A model generated the notes under the pieces. The model was not told the origin of the DNA. It saw only the letters and a list, made by a program, of their open reading frames with translations, and made no database searches. A stretch of 64,000 bases of DNA. Source: Enchytraeus crypticus. Taxonomy: Eukaryota; Annelida; Clitellata; Enchytraeida; Enchytraeidae. The stretch is from the NCBI GenBank assembly GCA_905160935.1, contig CAJHZI010000708.1, positions 124,001 to 188,000 of the forward strand, written 5' to 3'. Shown piece after piece: positions 1 to 11,520 of the stretch. Each line of letters opens with the position of its first letter. The first letter of the stretch is position 1. Made by a program: the position numbers and the translations under genes.

Positions 1-39
1 CATTAAAATTTTTAACTAAATATATGCCTTCAAAGTCAA

Positions 40-155
40 CATCGAGCACTACTGAGACAAAATCAAGCCGGCGAGCAAAAAAGGTCCAGAAAGGGTGCAA
101 ATTCCAAAATCCAGAAAATCAGCCTAAAGTACAATATGTCATTCTCTATCTCACT
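40..155 (+). repeat. Unnamed dispersed repeat, copy 1
   Basis: caacatcgagcactactgag through ccagaaaatcagcctaaagt matches 11262-11365 with few changes. It lies upstream of the BCAS2 start; family unknown. Confidence 0.75.
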
Positions 156-341
156 GAACTATGTATTTGTATTAACAAAGTGCTCTAGAGAGTTTTAAAC
201 AAGACTGTACATGCTTCCTGGATCAGTATTGTTAAGATCTTCGGTCAGCCTCATTTCAATTTTTTAAAACAAGAAATAAATAAGACAAAACTAGCTTTTG
301 TATCCACATCCGGTACTTGTTTGTAAACAAATCGAGGCAAC

Positions 342-1817
342 ATGGCGGCTAGTGTGCTTGGAGGCGAGAATCAGGTGGTGGTCGATGCTTTGCCCTACTA
401 CGACCAGGGCTACGATGAACCGGGCGTAAGGGAGGCGGCCCTTGCTCTGGTGGAGGAGGAGACTCGGAGGTATAGGCCCACAAAGAATTACCTCGATCAT
501 TTTCCTCCAGTAAAATATGATGCATTTGAGACGGAAGCGATGAAGATTGAATTTGAACGGCTTCAAGCTCGACTACCTATGGAGATGTTAAGCATGAAGA
601 GGTTAAATTTTTCATGTTGCTAAGTTTTGAATTTAATTTCTGCTACTAAATAATTTCTTGTTACAATTTTACAATTATAGTATACAATTATGCAGGTGTC
701 TTATGCTGGAGTTCAGTTTGACTCTATTTTACTTATAATATATAAAACTTCATGTCTTCGTGTGTAACTAATATCATTTAGATGAAGGTGTCTTACAGTA
801 GAGTTCATTTTGATAATATTCTTATTATACTGTTGTAAACTTTAATCCTTTCATTGTCATTGATATTCATGGAGATGGTGCTGACTTAAAGCATAGTTGT
901 TAGGTTTAGTTCTAGCCATAGAGCGTTGTATAACGAAGTCTGTTTCTATGTTAGATATGAGCTGCCTCAACCCACGGCTGGCAGAATGAACGACGTATCA
1001 GCGTGGCAGGAAAGTGTCGATAACTCTCTCGCTCAGCTGGAGCATCAGAGCCTCAGGTCTTTTCTCCTTCTTTACAACTTATTCTAAGTATTAAATGTAT
1101 TTAAATTTAAAAAGGAATATATAACAGAAATTTTGTAGTTGCAGAAAAAAATAGATGTCAAACGAAGAAAGGGTTGATATAGGAAACTTAAATTATCAGA
1201 GTGACAATGCATCTACGTATGAAGTAACGTGACCATGGCCTTCCAGAGTTGGAGCTGGCACGAACTTGAAGAAAACTAATGAAACATGTTTAAATGTGGC
1301 TGTGTGGATTTAACTGGGCATTGTATTGTATGCAAAGGAGGCTAATCTAGTGCTCTAGCTTAGCTGTAGATCACCTTCATATTGTACGAAATTAATACTA
1401 ATTGATATACGTATTGTATCGTAGGATAGCTAATCTGGAGCTGATATATTGTATCGTAGGATAGCTAATCTGGAGCTGATGTATTGTAGGATAGCTAATC
1501 TGCAGCTGATGTATTGTAGGATAGCTAATCTGGAGCTGATGTCGGAGTACGGCAGTGACTCGTGGAAGCTGGCGAACGACTTGCTCAAGCAGATGGTGGA
1601 GTCGGCCCAGCGACAACTCACCGAGCTCAAGCGACAGATCCAGGACATCAACTGGCGCAGGAAGACGGAGCAGCTGGAGGCGGGGTCTAAGCTGAAGCAG
1701 CTGGAGGAGAGCTGGGTGGGGCTGGTGAGCAAGAACTATGAGATAGAGCGAGCGTGCATGGAGCTAGAGAGCGAGATAGGAGAGCTAGAGCATAGACATA
1801 AGAAACGTAAAGTATAG
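342..1817 (+). CDS. BCAS2: Pre-mRNA-splicing factor SPF27 (BCAS2), 3 exons
   Basis: Encodes the SPF27/BCAS2 subunit of the Prp19 (NineTeen) complex, which helps activate the spliceosome in the nucleus. Exons are 342-601, 955-1056 and 1520-1817, joined in phase 2 at both junctions, giving 219 codons against about 225 in human. Seen in the sequence: an N-terminal block [13 protein letters not shown] and the stretch [14 protein letters not shown], both family hallmarks; then LLSMKRYELP across the first junction, AWQE and QLEHQ in exon 2, and NLELMSEYG plus [20 protein letters not shown] in exon 3, the coiled-coil C-terminal half. The start is the ATG at 342, which aligns with the family start. 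The C-terminus ends in a basic HRHKKRKV. Exon 3 has several possible acceptors (1425, 1460, 1490, 1520) because the intron end is tandemly repeated; 1520 gives the family-like length. Identity is secure from family knowledge. Confidence 0.95.
1421..1537 (+). repeat. Tandem repeat of the BCAS2 intron 2/exon 3 junction
   Basis: Four copies of a unit containing a TAG acceptor followed by GATAGCTAATCTGGAGCTGAT. Possible exon starts fall at 1425, 1460, 1490 and 1520, so spacings are 35, 30 and 30 bases. The last three keep the BCAS2 frame and would add 10-residue copies of [10 protein letters not shown] type; the first would shift the frame. Confidence 0.9.
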
Positions 1818-1913
1818 AGCGAGCTAGAGCATAGACATAAGAAACATAAAGTATAGAGCGAGCTAGAGCATAGACATAAGAAACGTAAAGTATAGAGCGA
1901 GCTAGAGCATAGA
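1782..1913 (+). repeat. 39-bp repeat of the BCAS2 C-terminal codons and stop
   Basis: Units at 1782-1820, 1821-1859, 1860-1898 and a partial copy to 1913. Each full unit contains the codons for [11 protein letters not shown] (or HKV) followed by TAG. The 39-base unit is 13 codons, so every copy stays in the BCAS2 frame and ends in the same stop. Confidence 0.92.
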
Positions 1914-2425
1914 ATGCCATAGACATAATGAATATCATGTGTAGGAAGATTAAGCCGACAATTCTTGACAATGGAATGGATCAGCGACTGTAAATATATA
2001 CTGCTTCAATCTGTATCTCTCTCAGATACAGATTAACTATATGCATGGTAATGATAGAACTGTAGCAACTGAAATGGAAATATATTTTTATTGGGTCAAT
2101 TTCTTCTGCTTATATCTATACATTTCATTGCATGTGAGATTGTCTGTGTGTGTGGGTGTGATTGTTTCTCTATGATTACTTTTATCAATTCTGATTTATG
2201 TCTGTGTACATTTGTGTATGTGTGTGTATGATCGTATTATTATTTGTCAGTGTGTGTATACCTCTGATTGTGCTTATTTCTGCTTAGTTTTAATGATGTA
2301 TTATTATTTTTGTATATAAAGAAACTTTTTATTGTTTACTTTGGTACTTTTCTTGGGGTTGATTGGAAGATTGTACTTTGTGGTGTCATCTAGTGAATTG
2401 CATTAAAAGCACTGTTGCTGTTTCT

Positions 2426-2665
2426 CTCTAGTGCTCTGCCTAGCAGCAGGTCCACGGTACATATTCATACTATCGAGTCTATTTTATGCTCCATTTTGAG
2501 CACTCCATAGATCAACAATTTAATCTCATCACTGGCTGGAGCCAGTGGCGATGTCAGTAAGATACTTAACCACGGATCAGTGTGTGCGGGGTTCAAATCC
2601 TGGGCTCGCCCGTCACTGACATCGCTTTAGAGTGAGGAAACTGACGTTAACCTTAGCTTTACCAG
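2426..2665 (+). repeat. Interspersed repeat fragment plus SINE-A copy
   Basis: 2426-2530 is a partial copy of the repeat seen more fully at 18908-19280 and 47320-47675 (gtgctctgcc... caggtccacggtacata). From about 2533 a plus-strand SINE-A copy follows, with B-box-like GGTTCAAATCC and the shared 3' part ending gaaactgacgttaacctt. The rest of the BCAS2-ACADL spacer shows nothing else I can name. Confidence 0.75.
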
Positions 2666-3056
2666 CTGTACTTAAAATATTAAAGTAAACATTTGAAAAT
2701 TATGATAATTTTCATTTTATATCAAATTTCATGACTGAGACATATTAACATGTTTCATGATTAAACCACACATCATACTTCTGACATCCTCATCATCTTA
2801 CTGTAATCCCAGTTTAACTAGGTTAGGGATAACTTTAGAAAATTTTGTGGCAACTTCTGGAGCCTAGACGGTCACCAACCAAATGCCCTTCCTGACGTTG
2901 GTTTAGATCTTAGCGCCTTGTCGCTTCTTAAAACGCAAGCAGTCTATGGTTGGTCTATTTTTCAGCAAAACTGGAAACAACGCGGGTTACTTCATACTTA
3001 TAGCACATTTCATATAAATTAACACAAGTAATTCAACAGTTTCTATCATAGCCAGT

Positions 3057-3280
3057 CTACTGAGCTGAGACAATGAGTCCAGCTATCAGCTCTTTCTACT
3101 GAGCAGAGACGATGAGCTATCAGCTCTTTCTACTGAGCAGAGTCAATGAGTCGAGCTATCAGCTCTTTCTACTGAGCAGAGACGATGAGCTATCAGCTCT
3201 TTCTACTGAACAGAGACAATGAGTTGAGCTATCAGCTCTTTCTACTGAGCAGAGACAATGAGCCGAGCTATGAGCTCTTT
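3057..3280 (-). repeat. Repeats of the ACADL terminal codons and stop
   Basis: The unit corresponds on the minus strand to the last codons of ACADL (ELIA...IVSAQ-stop). Copies begin on the plus strand at 3057, 3096, 3130, 3169, 3203 and 3242, with alternating spacing of 39 and about 34 bases, so it is a dimeric 73-bp higher-order repeat. The copy at 3242-3280 is the one used as coding sequence; the others lie in the 3' flank. Confidence 0.88.
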
Positions 3281-6200
3281 CATGATCTCGTTTGAGCCTC
3301 CGTAGATCTGTTGAACCCTGAAGTCACAGAAAGCTCTCGCCACCGGCATCTCCCACATGTAGCCCATCCCTCCGTGCATCTGAAGACACTGGGAAGCTAC
3401 CTTGTTCTGCATTTCTGACACCCTACAAATACATAATAATAATAATAATAAAGGTTTAACGTCTGTTTCCTCATACAAGGATGATGTCAGGGACAAACAG
3501 CATTTAGATAATACATAGTTCATTGTGCATATGAAGACACTGGGACGCTACCTTGTTCTGTGCTGCCTTGTTCTTCACACACAAACACAAACAAGAACAC
3601 ATATAGTATTAAGCATAAAAATATAAACAACGATATGGGCATAGCTAACACTTACATTGTCATAATTGCAGCTCAAATAATACACTAGTAGAATTCAAAG
3701 AACTGAAAACAAGAGTGATCCAATGTAAGCAGACAGTGATACAGGAGTAGATGTGGTAGAACACTAACCAGTATTTAGCCATTGACGCCATCTGGGAATC
3801 GAGACCATTGTCGTTGTGAATCTTGTTACACACGTCAACAAACGAACGCCCCACACACAACTCTGTCTTCATCTCAGCTAACTTGTGCTGTATCGTCTAA
3901 ATCAATCAATATAATAATTAATTTATCTAAAAGATAACTATATAATCAATCAATCAACAAACGAATGTCCAACACATAGCTCTGTCTTCACCTCCGCTAA
4001 CTTCTGCTGTATTGTGTAAATCAATCAATCAAATAATTATAATTAATGAATTATATAAGCAGTCAACAAACGAACGTCCCACACACAGCTCTATCCTTAA
4101 CTCCACTAACTTGTGCTGCAATCAATCCATCAAATAATCAATCGATCAAATGAGTGAATTTCGATGAAATGAGTGAATCAATCAATCACACACCTGTAGA
4201 GATGAATCAATTAATCACAAACCTATAGGGATGAAATTAATCAATCAATTACACACCTACAGAGTTCAATCAATCAATCACTCACCTGTAGAGATGAAAT
4301 GGTTTTGCCGAATGCTTTTCTCTCACGCACGTAGTCGAGTGTTTTTTCGAAGACAGCCTCCGTGGCAGCCACACCCATAGAGGCGATGATGAGGCGTTCC
4401 TGAGGCAGGTTGTGCATGAGATAGTAGAAGCCTTTGTTTACCTCACCCAACAGAGCTGAGCTAGGCAGTCTGACGTCATCAAAAAACAGCTCTGACGTGT
4501 CCTAGCAATCAATCAATCAGTAATCAGTCAGTCAATCAATCAGGCAATCAATCAACTAACCAATCATTCTGGCAATCAATCAGTCAATCAACCAGTCAGT
4601 CAATCAACCAATCACTCAATAAATCAATCAATCCAATCAATCAGTCAATCAATCATATCTCAGGTCTTAATAGAAAGTATACAAGTCCACTAAGTTTGCC
4701 AGTATAACAGACCATACAACAAAGCACCCCTCACCTGGGCTTTGAACCCTATTTTCTCGAGCACGCGACCTTTCTTGAACCCCTCCAGCCCGGCGTCCAC
4801 TAGGAAGAGAGAAATCCCGTGAGCAGCACTCTTAGCCTGAGGGTCCGTCACCGCCACGACTATGACAACATCGGACAGGAAGCCGTTAGTGATGAACGTC
4901 TTAGAGCCGTTGAGTATCCAGTCGTCCCCATCTCGTCGAGCGTATGTGCGGATACCTTGTAGATCACTGTGTCAATCAATCAATCTATCTATCTATCAAT
5001 CAATCACTCAGTCTACCTATCAATTAATGTATCTATCTATCAATCAATGTATCTATCTATCTATCAATCAGTCAGTCAGTCTATCAATCTATCTATCAAT
5101 CAGTCTATCAATTTATCCATCAATTATTCTATCAATCAATCAATCAATTAATATGTAGCAGAGAGATGCAGTACTTCAGAAGACATTGTAAAATCTTATC
5201 TCTAAATCCAGACATCTAGTCTACTCCTCAAGCTCGTCTTAAACGGAGCGGAGTGCAAGCCAGGTAACTTACAAGCTACGAGAAGATCTAGCTGGCGCTT
5301 ACATTCTAGGCATATCTAATTGCTCCTCCTACAGTCAATCCGTCGATCAATCCATGAGTCCATCAATCAATCAACCAATTAATCAATCTGCATATGGAAT
5401 AGGATTTGAGTCATAACGCTGAAGTGATGTCAGAAGTGAATATACGAGATCCACAGAGACAATGAAATTATCTTGTTATATATTCACTTCACCACAGTAA
5501 AAGCTAAAAAGCTAATGTTAATGCCAGTTTCCTCACTCGAAAGCGATGTCAGTGACGGCGAGCCCAGGATTTGAACCTGCACATACTTATCTGCGGTCGA
5601 GTATCTTACCGACATCGCCAGTGGCTCCAGCAAAATTTGAGTCCTAACGCTGCTGTGATATCAGAAATGAATATAAAAGATCCACAGAGACAATGAAATT
5701 TATCTTGTTATATAATCACTTCATCACAGCGAGCAACAATTGCTAACTATCTGCAGCTGTACAGATATAATTAAAAGTGAACTTTATGTAGCTAGCGGTA
5801 GAGGATAGAGACCTGCCCGCTCCTGGTTCACTCATGGCTATGGCTCCTATGCAGGAGCCGCTGACCAGGCGAGGCACGTAGTGAGCTATCTGCTGCTTGC
5901 TGCCGTAGCTTGTGATGTACGGCAACACGATGTCTGAGTGTAGTGTGAAACCTGGGCCAGAACATAGTGAGTACGCTCTACACATACACATAGACATACA
6001 TATAGACATACACATACACACATACATACACATATCTACACATACATATACACAGACATTGATTGATGGTTGATTGATTCGTTGGTTGGTTGATTGACTG
6101 ATTTATTGATTGGTTGGTTGACTGATTTATTGGTTGGTTATTGACAGATTGAATAACAGCGCGACGGATGAATGAATTGATTGATAGATAGTTTGAATGA

Positions 6201-7356
6201 CAGATGAATGAATTTGATTGACATACTGCTCGTCCTGTACCACGACAGCTGACAGCCAGTCTCCGCCCACTCCACCCAGTTCCTCAGGACAGTTCACGCC
6301 CAGCAGACCATTTGACCCCGCCTTCAACCACAGCTGTCAATCATCAAATAACAGATACGTCTAAAAGCTAAAAGCTGGTAAAGCTAAGGGTAACGTCAGC
6401 TTCCTCACTCGAAAGCGATGTCAGTGACGAGCGAGCTCAGGATTTGAACCACGCACATACTGATCCGCGGTCGAGTATCTTACTGACTAAGCATAGTTAG
6501 AAGTTATACACAAGACCGGGATCAATGTAGCAACAGCAACATGAGCATCAGAGCAGGTGATTTACAATAAGAAGAGACAGAATTTGTTTAATTGTTTATC
6601 AAAGTATAACAATAATTTTATATGAATATTACTGGCAAACATTTAAAGCAGAGAAATTATATTCCAGTGCAACATCTACCAGTGCTGTTATCATCTTCAC
6701 AAGAAGAACTGGCTAGCCAATCAGAGTAGAAAAGTGAATACGAAAGTAACCAATCAGAGCAGAGGAAGTGAATATAATTTTAAGTAACCAATCAGAGCAG
6801 AGGGAGTTGAATATGAAAGTAACCAATCAGAGCAGAGGAAGTGAATATGAAAGTAACACCAATCAGAGCAGAGGTAGTGAATATGAAAGTAGCCAATCAG
6901 AGCAGATATGACAGCTGAACTAACCTCTCGACTCACGTGACCTTGCTTCTCCCATCTGCAAATGAAAAGTAGACGGAAATAATAAGAGACATGAGCCATC
7001 AAGACATTGTCTTCGCCTGTGGTAATGACACTAAATCTGTATTTATTACTTTACTGATTTGAGTCACTAAGCAAAATAAAATCTAATTTAAAAACGTTCC
7101 TGTTGAAGATCATAGTTGAAAAGTGCCTGTTGAAGATTATATATTTAAAATATCTTTTGTCTATGGAAGTGAAGCCTCCACGATCAGATTGTAATATAGA
7201 TGATCATGACAGCATTGCCTAAGACGTGCTATAGTAATTTCAACCTGGTTGATTGACTCATAGATAGATAGATTAGACTAAGTGATAGAAAGATGAATTG
7301 ATAGATTGATTGATAGGTAGGTAGATTAATAGATAGACTAGGTGATAGATACATAG

Positions 7357-7390
<34 letters not shown>

Positions 7391-7447
7391 TGCTGGATTG
7401 ATGGATTGATGGATTGATGGATTGATGGATTGATGGATTGATAGATT

Positions 7448-7482
<35 letters not shown>

Positions 7483-7774
7483 TGATTCACTCACTCAGCA
7501 TGATAAGGCAAGCACTCCTCTTGGAAGAACTTTCTAGCACTTTCTCTCAGCAGATCATGTTCCTCGGTGAAGATTTTTCTCGTGCCGATGTCGGTCATAC
7601 GAGAGGCTTGAGCCGTCTCCAGTCTGTCAGCGTTCCACCCGTTAAACACCTCCTCAACGTTCTCCCTCGACGTCGCATTTGAGGAGCTCCGTCTGTATGT
7701 AATGACGTATATATAGCATCCATTAAAATATTATTACAATTAAGTTAAACAAATACACAAGGTATTTTATATTA

Positions 7775-7845
<71 letters not shown>

Positions 7846-8569
7846 GAGAACATCACTAAATAATGTAATCATCACAAATAAGTGAGGATACAACTAAACT
7901 TGAGTTTTTTTGCATAATATATATTTTTTTTAGTTCCTTCCCGTTCAAAGAATCATATTTATTAATTCTAAAGACAGATCAAGACTGCCTATATGGCAAC
8001 AAATGAAAACACTTTGGCGAATTTCAACAACTTTACAAGCACTGCCAAACAGTTTCTTACACTAGTTAGACGAATAGTATACAGCTTGCCTGTTTCATAA
8101 TGAAGTTAGCTCCGTGGCATATACTCAATCAATTAGTAACGTCTAGATAGCACCACACCGGACAGTATCTGAGAGTATCCTATATGATATGAAGTCAGAC
8201 GCTAACCAAGCTTTATAGTTTGAATTAAGGGTTCAAACTCTCGGCTAGTTAACTCTAGCAAGTACCCTAACACGCTACAAGACTGCCCCCTATCAGAAGT
8301 TACTTTATGTAGAGACGTCCCTGACATTGTCTTATGGCGAGGAACGGGACGTTAAACTCTTATTGATTGATTGATTTGTGGGTCCAACTTGCACCACTGC
8401 ATTTTCACACATGAACTTTAAGAAAAGTAGGAAATCGTATTTACAATACTACTCACCTGCAGGTTGTGATCGTTTGAGATTTTAAGTTGATTTCTGATAT
8501 GTGTCGCTGAATAAGCTTCGTTTGAGCAAGATTTGAGACTCTCAAAAGCGAACGAACAGCTAAATGCAT
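3242..8569 (-). CDS. ACADL: Long-chain acyl-CoA dehydrogenase, mitochondrial, 9 exons
   Basis: FAD enzyme of mitochondrial beta-oxidation that makes the 2,3-enoyl-CoA from long-chain acyl-CoA and passes electrons to ETF. Exons in transcript order: 8569-8457, 7692-7495, 6955-6925, 6333-6227, 5977-5813, 4966-4735, 4501-4286, 3896-3769, 3422-3242. Every junction has GT-AG ends and matching phase, giving 456 codons. Residues 1-45 are basic and poor in acid, as a mitochondrial transit peptide should be. Then come [17 protein letters not shown] and KFFQEE, the family signature [18 protein letters not shown] across exons 5-6, [10 protein letters not shown] (E317 aligns with the catalytic glutamate expected in helix G of LCAD/IVD), and [15 protein letters not shown] with [17 protein letters not shown] at the C-terminus. 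The 31-base exon encodes [10 protein letters not shown]. No lesion seen. LCAD rather than MCAD/SCAD because the residue pattern follows ACADL throughout. Confidence 0.96.
3430..3500 (+). repeat. SINE-C / short interspersed element
   Basis: An ataata microsatellite followed by aaggtttaacgtctgtttcc and gatgatgtcagggac, inside ACADL intron 8. Close copies occur at 17520-17590, 23370-23455 and 55510-55590. Confidence 0.7.
3955..4125 (-). pseudogene. Two decayed partial copies of ACADL exon 8
   Basis: Segments 3955-4020 and about 4066-4115 repeat, with mismatches, the first half of exon 8 (3828-3896; codons for [19 protein letters not shown]). In the nearer copy the position of the acceptor AG reads AC. 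Both lie in ACADL intron 7, upstream of exon 8 in the transcript, and neither has a matching donor. They are partial tandem duplications of the intron-exon boundary that probably are not spliced in. Confidence 0.8.
4505..4660 (+). repeat. Degenerate AATC/CAGT simple repeat in ACADL intron 6
   Basis: Irregular runs of caatcaatcagt and related tetramers. ACADL introns 4-7 all contain AATC-type tracts. Confidence 0.7.
4970..5155 (+). repeat. ATCT/ATCAATC simple repeat in ACADL intron 5
   Basis: About 180 bases of tatctatcaatcaatc. It begins 4 bases beyond the exon 6 acceptor edge (4966) and gives spurious Ser/Ile/Tyr/Gln open frames. Confidence 0.85.
5505..5636 (-). repeat. SINE-A copy
   Basis: Minus-strand copy in ACADL intron 5: antisense B box ggatttgaacc, the conserved GTCGAGTATCTTACCGACAT, and an end in gccagtggctccagc. 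Inferred tRNA-derived because of the spacing of A- and B-box-like motifs. Confidence 0.8.
6361..6490 (-). repeat. SINE-A copy
   Basis: Minus-strand copy in ACADL intron 3 with gctaaaagctggtaaagcta, antisense B-box-like aggatttgaacc and gtcgagtatcttac; it breaks off before the end seen in other copies. Confidence 0.78.
6715..6905 (+). repeat. About 33-bp minisatellite beside ACADL exon 3
   Basis: Five to six copies of a unit like aaccaatcagagcagagg + aagtgaatatgaaagt. It ends about 20 bases from the donor of the 31-base exon 3 (6925-6955), in intron 3. Confidence 0.85.
7262..7490 (+). repeat. GATA/GATG/GATT simple repeat touching the ACADL exon 2 donor
   Basis: Runs of gatagata, gatggatg and gattgatg tetramers. 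The tract stops only a few bases from the exon 2 donor at 7495, whose intron start reads gtgagtgaa on the minus strand. Confidence 0.85.
7777..7841 (+). repeat. (AT)n microsatellite
   Basis: Uninterrupted TA dinucleotide run in ACADL intron 1. Confidence 0.95.
8310..8380 (+). repeat. SINE-C-like fragment
   Basis: acgtccctgacattgtctta and ggacgttaaactcttattga: the reverse-complement relative of the SINE-C unit, also seen at 63625-63680 and weakly at 21065-21100. Lies in ACADL intron 1. Confidence 0.6.
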
Positions 8570-9530
8570 TGTAGGAAAATTTTAAAAGGCGATTAAACGA
8601 ACAAAGTTAAGTATTATATTATATATGGACACTTCTATATTATCTCAAACGCTATCGTACAAGTTGAAATTAAAATTAAAATTAACTAACAAATATATAA
8701 TCTAAAAAGTCTGTGCTACGGCGTTGTGTCACGATCTTCGATGTATAAACACATATAGTCAATGAAATCTGAAGTCTATAGCTTATGAGAACGAAAATGC
8801 GACTATAAAGTTAAGATAGGAAACATGAATTATATAATAACAGGTCTAAAAATTAGACTGTTCAGATAACTTACAAGATCACTACAGGCGCTGAGAGATA
8901 ATCAGTATTAGTCATTCATTAGCGAGAATTACGGAAAGAGGTTGAATTGTTACCTGATTGTGCGGTGATAATTAATTAGGTCTCGATTAGATAACAGCAA
9001 TTACGATAATTATCAATTAGGAGATATCACAGTCTCGCCTTGTTTTGTTTATCTTATCTCTGAAGGTCAAGGACAACAATCGGTCACTAGGTAAAGCTAA
9101 CTACAGGAGGAATTTTGACCAATCAAATTGCTCTGTCAATTTATAATTGGTATATCAACGATTAATTTTGTAAAATTTGAAAAATATCTTAAGAGTAGTG
9201 ATTGTCAGTAATCCCTTAAAGGCAAATATTATTTGTTGAATAATATTAGTATTTTTATTATACAAAATAACACTAATTGTGTTTTTTGCAAAATAATGTT
9301 AGTTAGCATATTTATACTAAGCTTAGGCCTATAGGTATGGTATGTCTTTGCATTTAAAGGTGCCATTGAGACCGATCGTTCTTAATAAAATCAATTTTCT
9401 TGTAGACTTTTGTCTATTTGAAACGGGCCTACTTGAACTGCATGGCTTTGCATTCGTGTAATAAGCCTAAAAGCTATATAGGTCGGCAAAAATTAAAGGG
9501 CGCCTAAACTTGACAAAATTAACTTAATTT
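8570..9530. other. Region upstream of ACADL, no gene seen
   Basis: AT-rich DNA with no open frame of interest. It must hold the ACADL promoter and 5' UTR (transcribed leftward), but I see no clear TATA or initiator element. Confidence 0.6.
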
Positions 9531-9535
9531 AGACT

Positions 9536-9835
9536 TCTCTCTTAGTGCACTGCCTACTGGCAGGTCCATGGTACATAACGCCTCCACTCTTCTCTGTCTT
9601 CCGCCTTCCTCTTCATTTCCACATATGAGGGGGTCTTTAAATCATCTTACATACCTAATCTCGGCATGCACCTGCCTCTTTTTCCTTCCATTCTGCCTTC
9701 TATGACCTCTTTTAATAGACCTAATTCCCCCCTTAGAATGTGTCCTATCCATCTCTTCTTCCTATTTCTTAATCCATTTATCAACTGTCTATCTGTGCCA
9801 ACTCTCTCCAGGACTTCCTCATTTGACTTACATTG
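9536..9835 (-). mobile_element. LINE 3' fragment (RT C-terminal tail)
   Basis: Closely related to 32283-32655 and 42060-42345. The shared antisense segment reads as the C-terminal tail of a non-LTR reverse transcriptase ORF (compare GKRGRGRPRLGMLDDLK at 32283-32655), ending just before the conserved ggaccTGCCAgtAGGCAGTG region. A 5'-truncated copy with frameshifts. Confidence 0.75.
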
Positions 9836-9839
9836 ACTT

Positions 9840-10190
9840 ACAACCTCAATTTAAACTTACAACAATATAATACACTTACGACGATGACATGGCAATAACA
9901 CTCGATCTCTAGTTAAGATTAAGTTAAACTATATTATGATCAATTATATCTATTCTTATCATGGTACAGTGCCATGCACTGGCTAAAAGGGCTAGACCAC
10001 ACACTTCTACATTATGATAAAACACACAATTAAATTAACTGCATGGTATAGATACTTAATTAACAATAGGAATTGTTTTTAAAAAAACTATATTTCAAAA
10101 CCATCACGCACCATCACGTATTTATTAGCCAGTTTAAACATATAATCAATTTAAGTACATCCTTAACTTTTTTTATGCATAGCTTACAAA
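9840..10190. other. No gene seen
   Basis: AT-rich spacer between the LINE fragment and the CATA array. No repeat or open frame that I can support. Confidence 0.5.
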
Positions 10191-10277
10191 AATGCACACA
10201 CACAAACATAAACACAAACACACACACATAAACACACAAACAAACAATTAATTAAATACACATATCTACATATTATG

Positions 10278-10323
<46 letters not shown>

Positions 10324-10400
10324 ATATATATATATATACTATATATACATACATACATACATACATAAATACATACATACATACATACATACATACATAC

Positions 10401-10431
<31 letters not shown>

Positions 10432-10547
10432 CATACATACATACATACATACATACATACATACGTACATGCATACATACGTACACATACATACACACAC
10501 ACATTCGTACATACATACATATAAACATACATCCATACATGCCTACA

Positions 10548-10578
<31 letters not shown>

Positions 10579-10691
10579 GTACGTACGTACGTACGTACGT
10601 ACGTACATACATACATACATACATACATACATACATACATACATACATACATACATACATACATACATACATACATACATACATACATACA

Positions 10692-10723
<32 letters not shown>

Positions 10724-10815
10724 AACATATATACATATATGCATACATGCATACATACATACATACTTACATAGAAACATATATACATATATACATACAT
10801 ACATACATACATACC
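10190..10815 (+). repeat. CA, TA and (CATA)n simple repeat array
   Basis: CACA-rich start, a TATA core near 10280-10345, then about 470 bases of cata tetramers with a few CGTA variants (cgtacgtac near 10570-10600). It creates long Tyr-Ile-His-Thr and Met-Tyr-Val-Cys open frames on both strands that are artefacts of a 4-base period. Confidence 0.95.
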
Positions 10816-10819
10816 CAAA

Positions 10820-11400
10820 CACACTATAACGGATGATATTACTTATAACAATTTTTTCTAATAATTGGGTAATAATTAAGTCTATAACTAAGTACATAGA
10901 GAGAGGGTTAATTAATTAAGTCTCGTCAGAGACTGGTACAGTATGATCGAACACGTTAATGTTATTTTGATGTAGGAAGAGGTTATAGGCCTCAATTAAG
11001 TGACCTTGAATGAGCCCATAATTTTAATAAGACTGTAGAAACAGTTTAGCTTCTTAACAATGACCTTGAGTAACCACTCGGTCACGTAGGCCTGCTCAAT
11101 GGAAACTTTTCAATTGTTCTGTTAATTAACTCTCAATTAATCATTGAAATTAATTTGGCCTAACACTAAACTATTCCTTGACTATTAATAATTAACTTTC
11201 AATTTGTTATTCACCATAACAATAATAATAATAATAACAACAATTTGAGTGATACAATCATCAATGAAAACATCAAGCACTATTGAGACAAAATCAAGTC
11301 GGCGTCAAAAAGAAGGTCCAAAACGGTGCATATTCCAAAATCCAGATAATCAGTCCAAAGTAAAGGGAAATAAAGAAGAGGAGGTTTAGGCGCAGGTCGC
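10820..11400. other. No gene seen
   Basis: AT-rich spacer. 11255-11365 (catcaagcactattgagacaaaatcaag...) repeats almost exactly the sequence at the window start (40-155), so it is an unnamed dispersed repeat. Confidence 0.6.
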
Positions 11401-11404
11401 TGCT

Positions 11405-11520
11405 CATGGACACTGGATGGAAAAGAGAGATGGAAAAGAGAGATGGAAAAGAGAGATGGAAAAGAGAGATGGAAAAGATAGATGGAAAAGAGAGATGGCA
11501 AAGAGAGATGGAACAGATGG
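11405..11520 (+). repeat. 13-bp minisatellite (GATGGAAAAGAGA)n
   Basis: About eight to nine copies of gatggaaaagaga with minor variants. Confidence 0.9.

Noticed and set aside
7482..7682. Plus-strand open frame
   Set aside because: Antisense shadow of ACADL exon 2.
10184..10897. Long open frames of Met-Tyr-Val-Cys and Tyr-Ile-His-Thr
   Set aside because: Pure translation of a (CATA)n array on both strands; no domain or start context.
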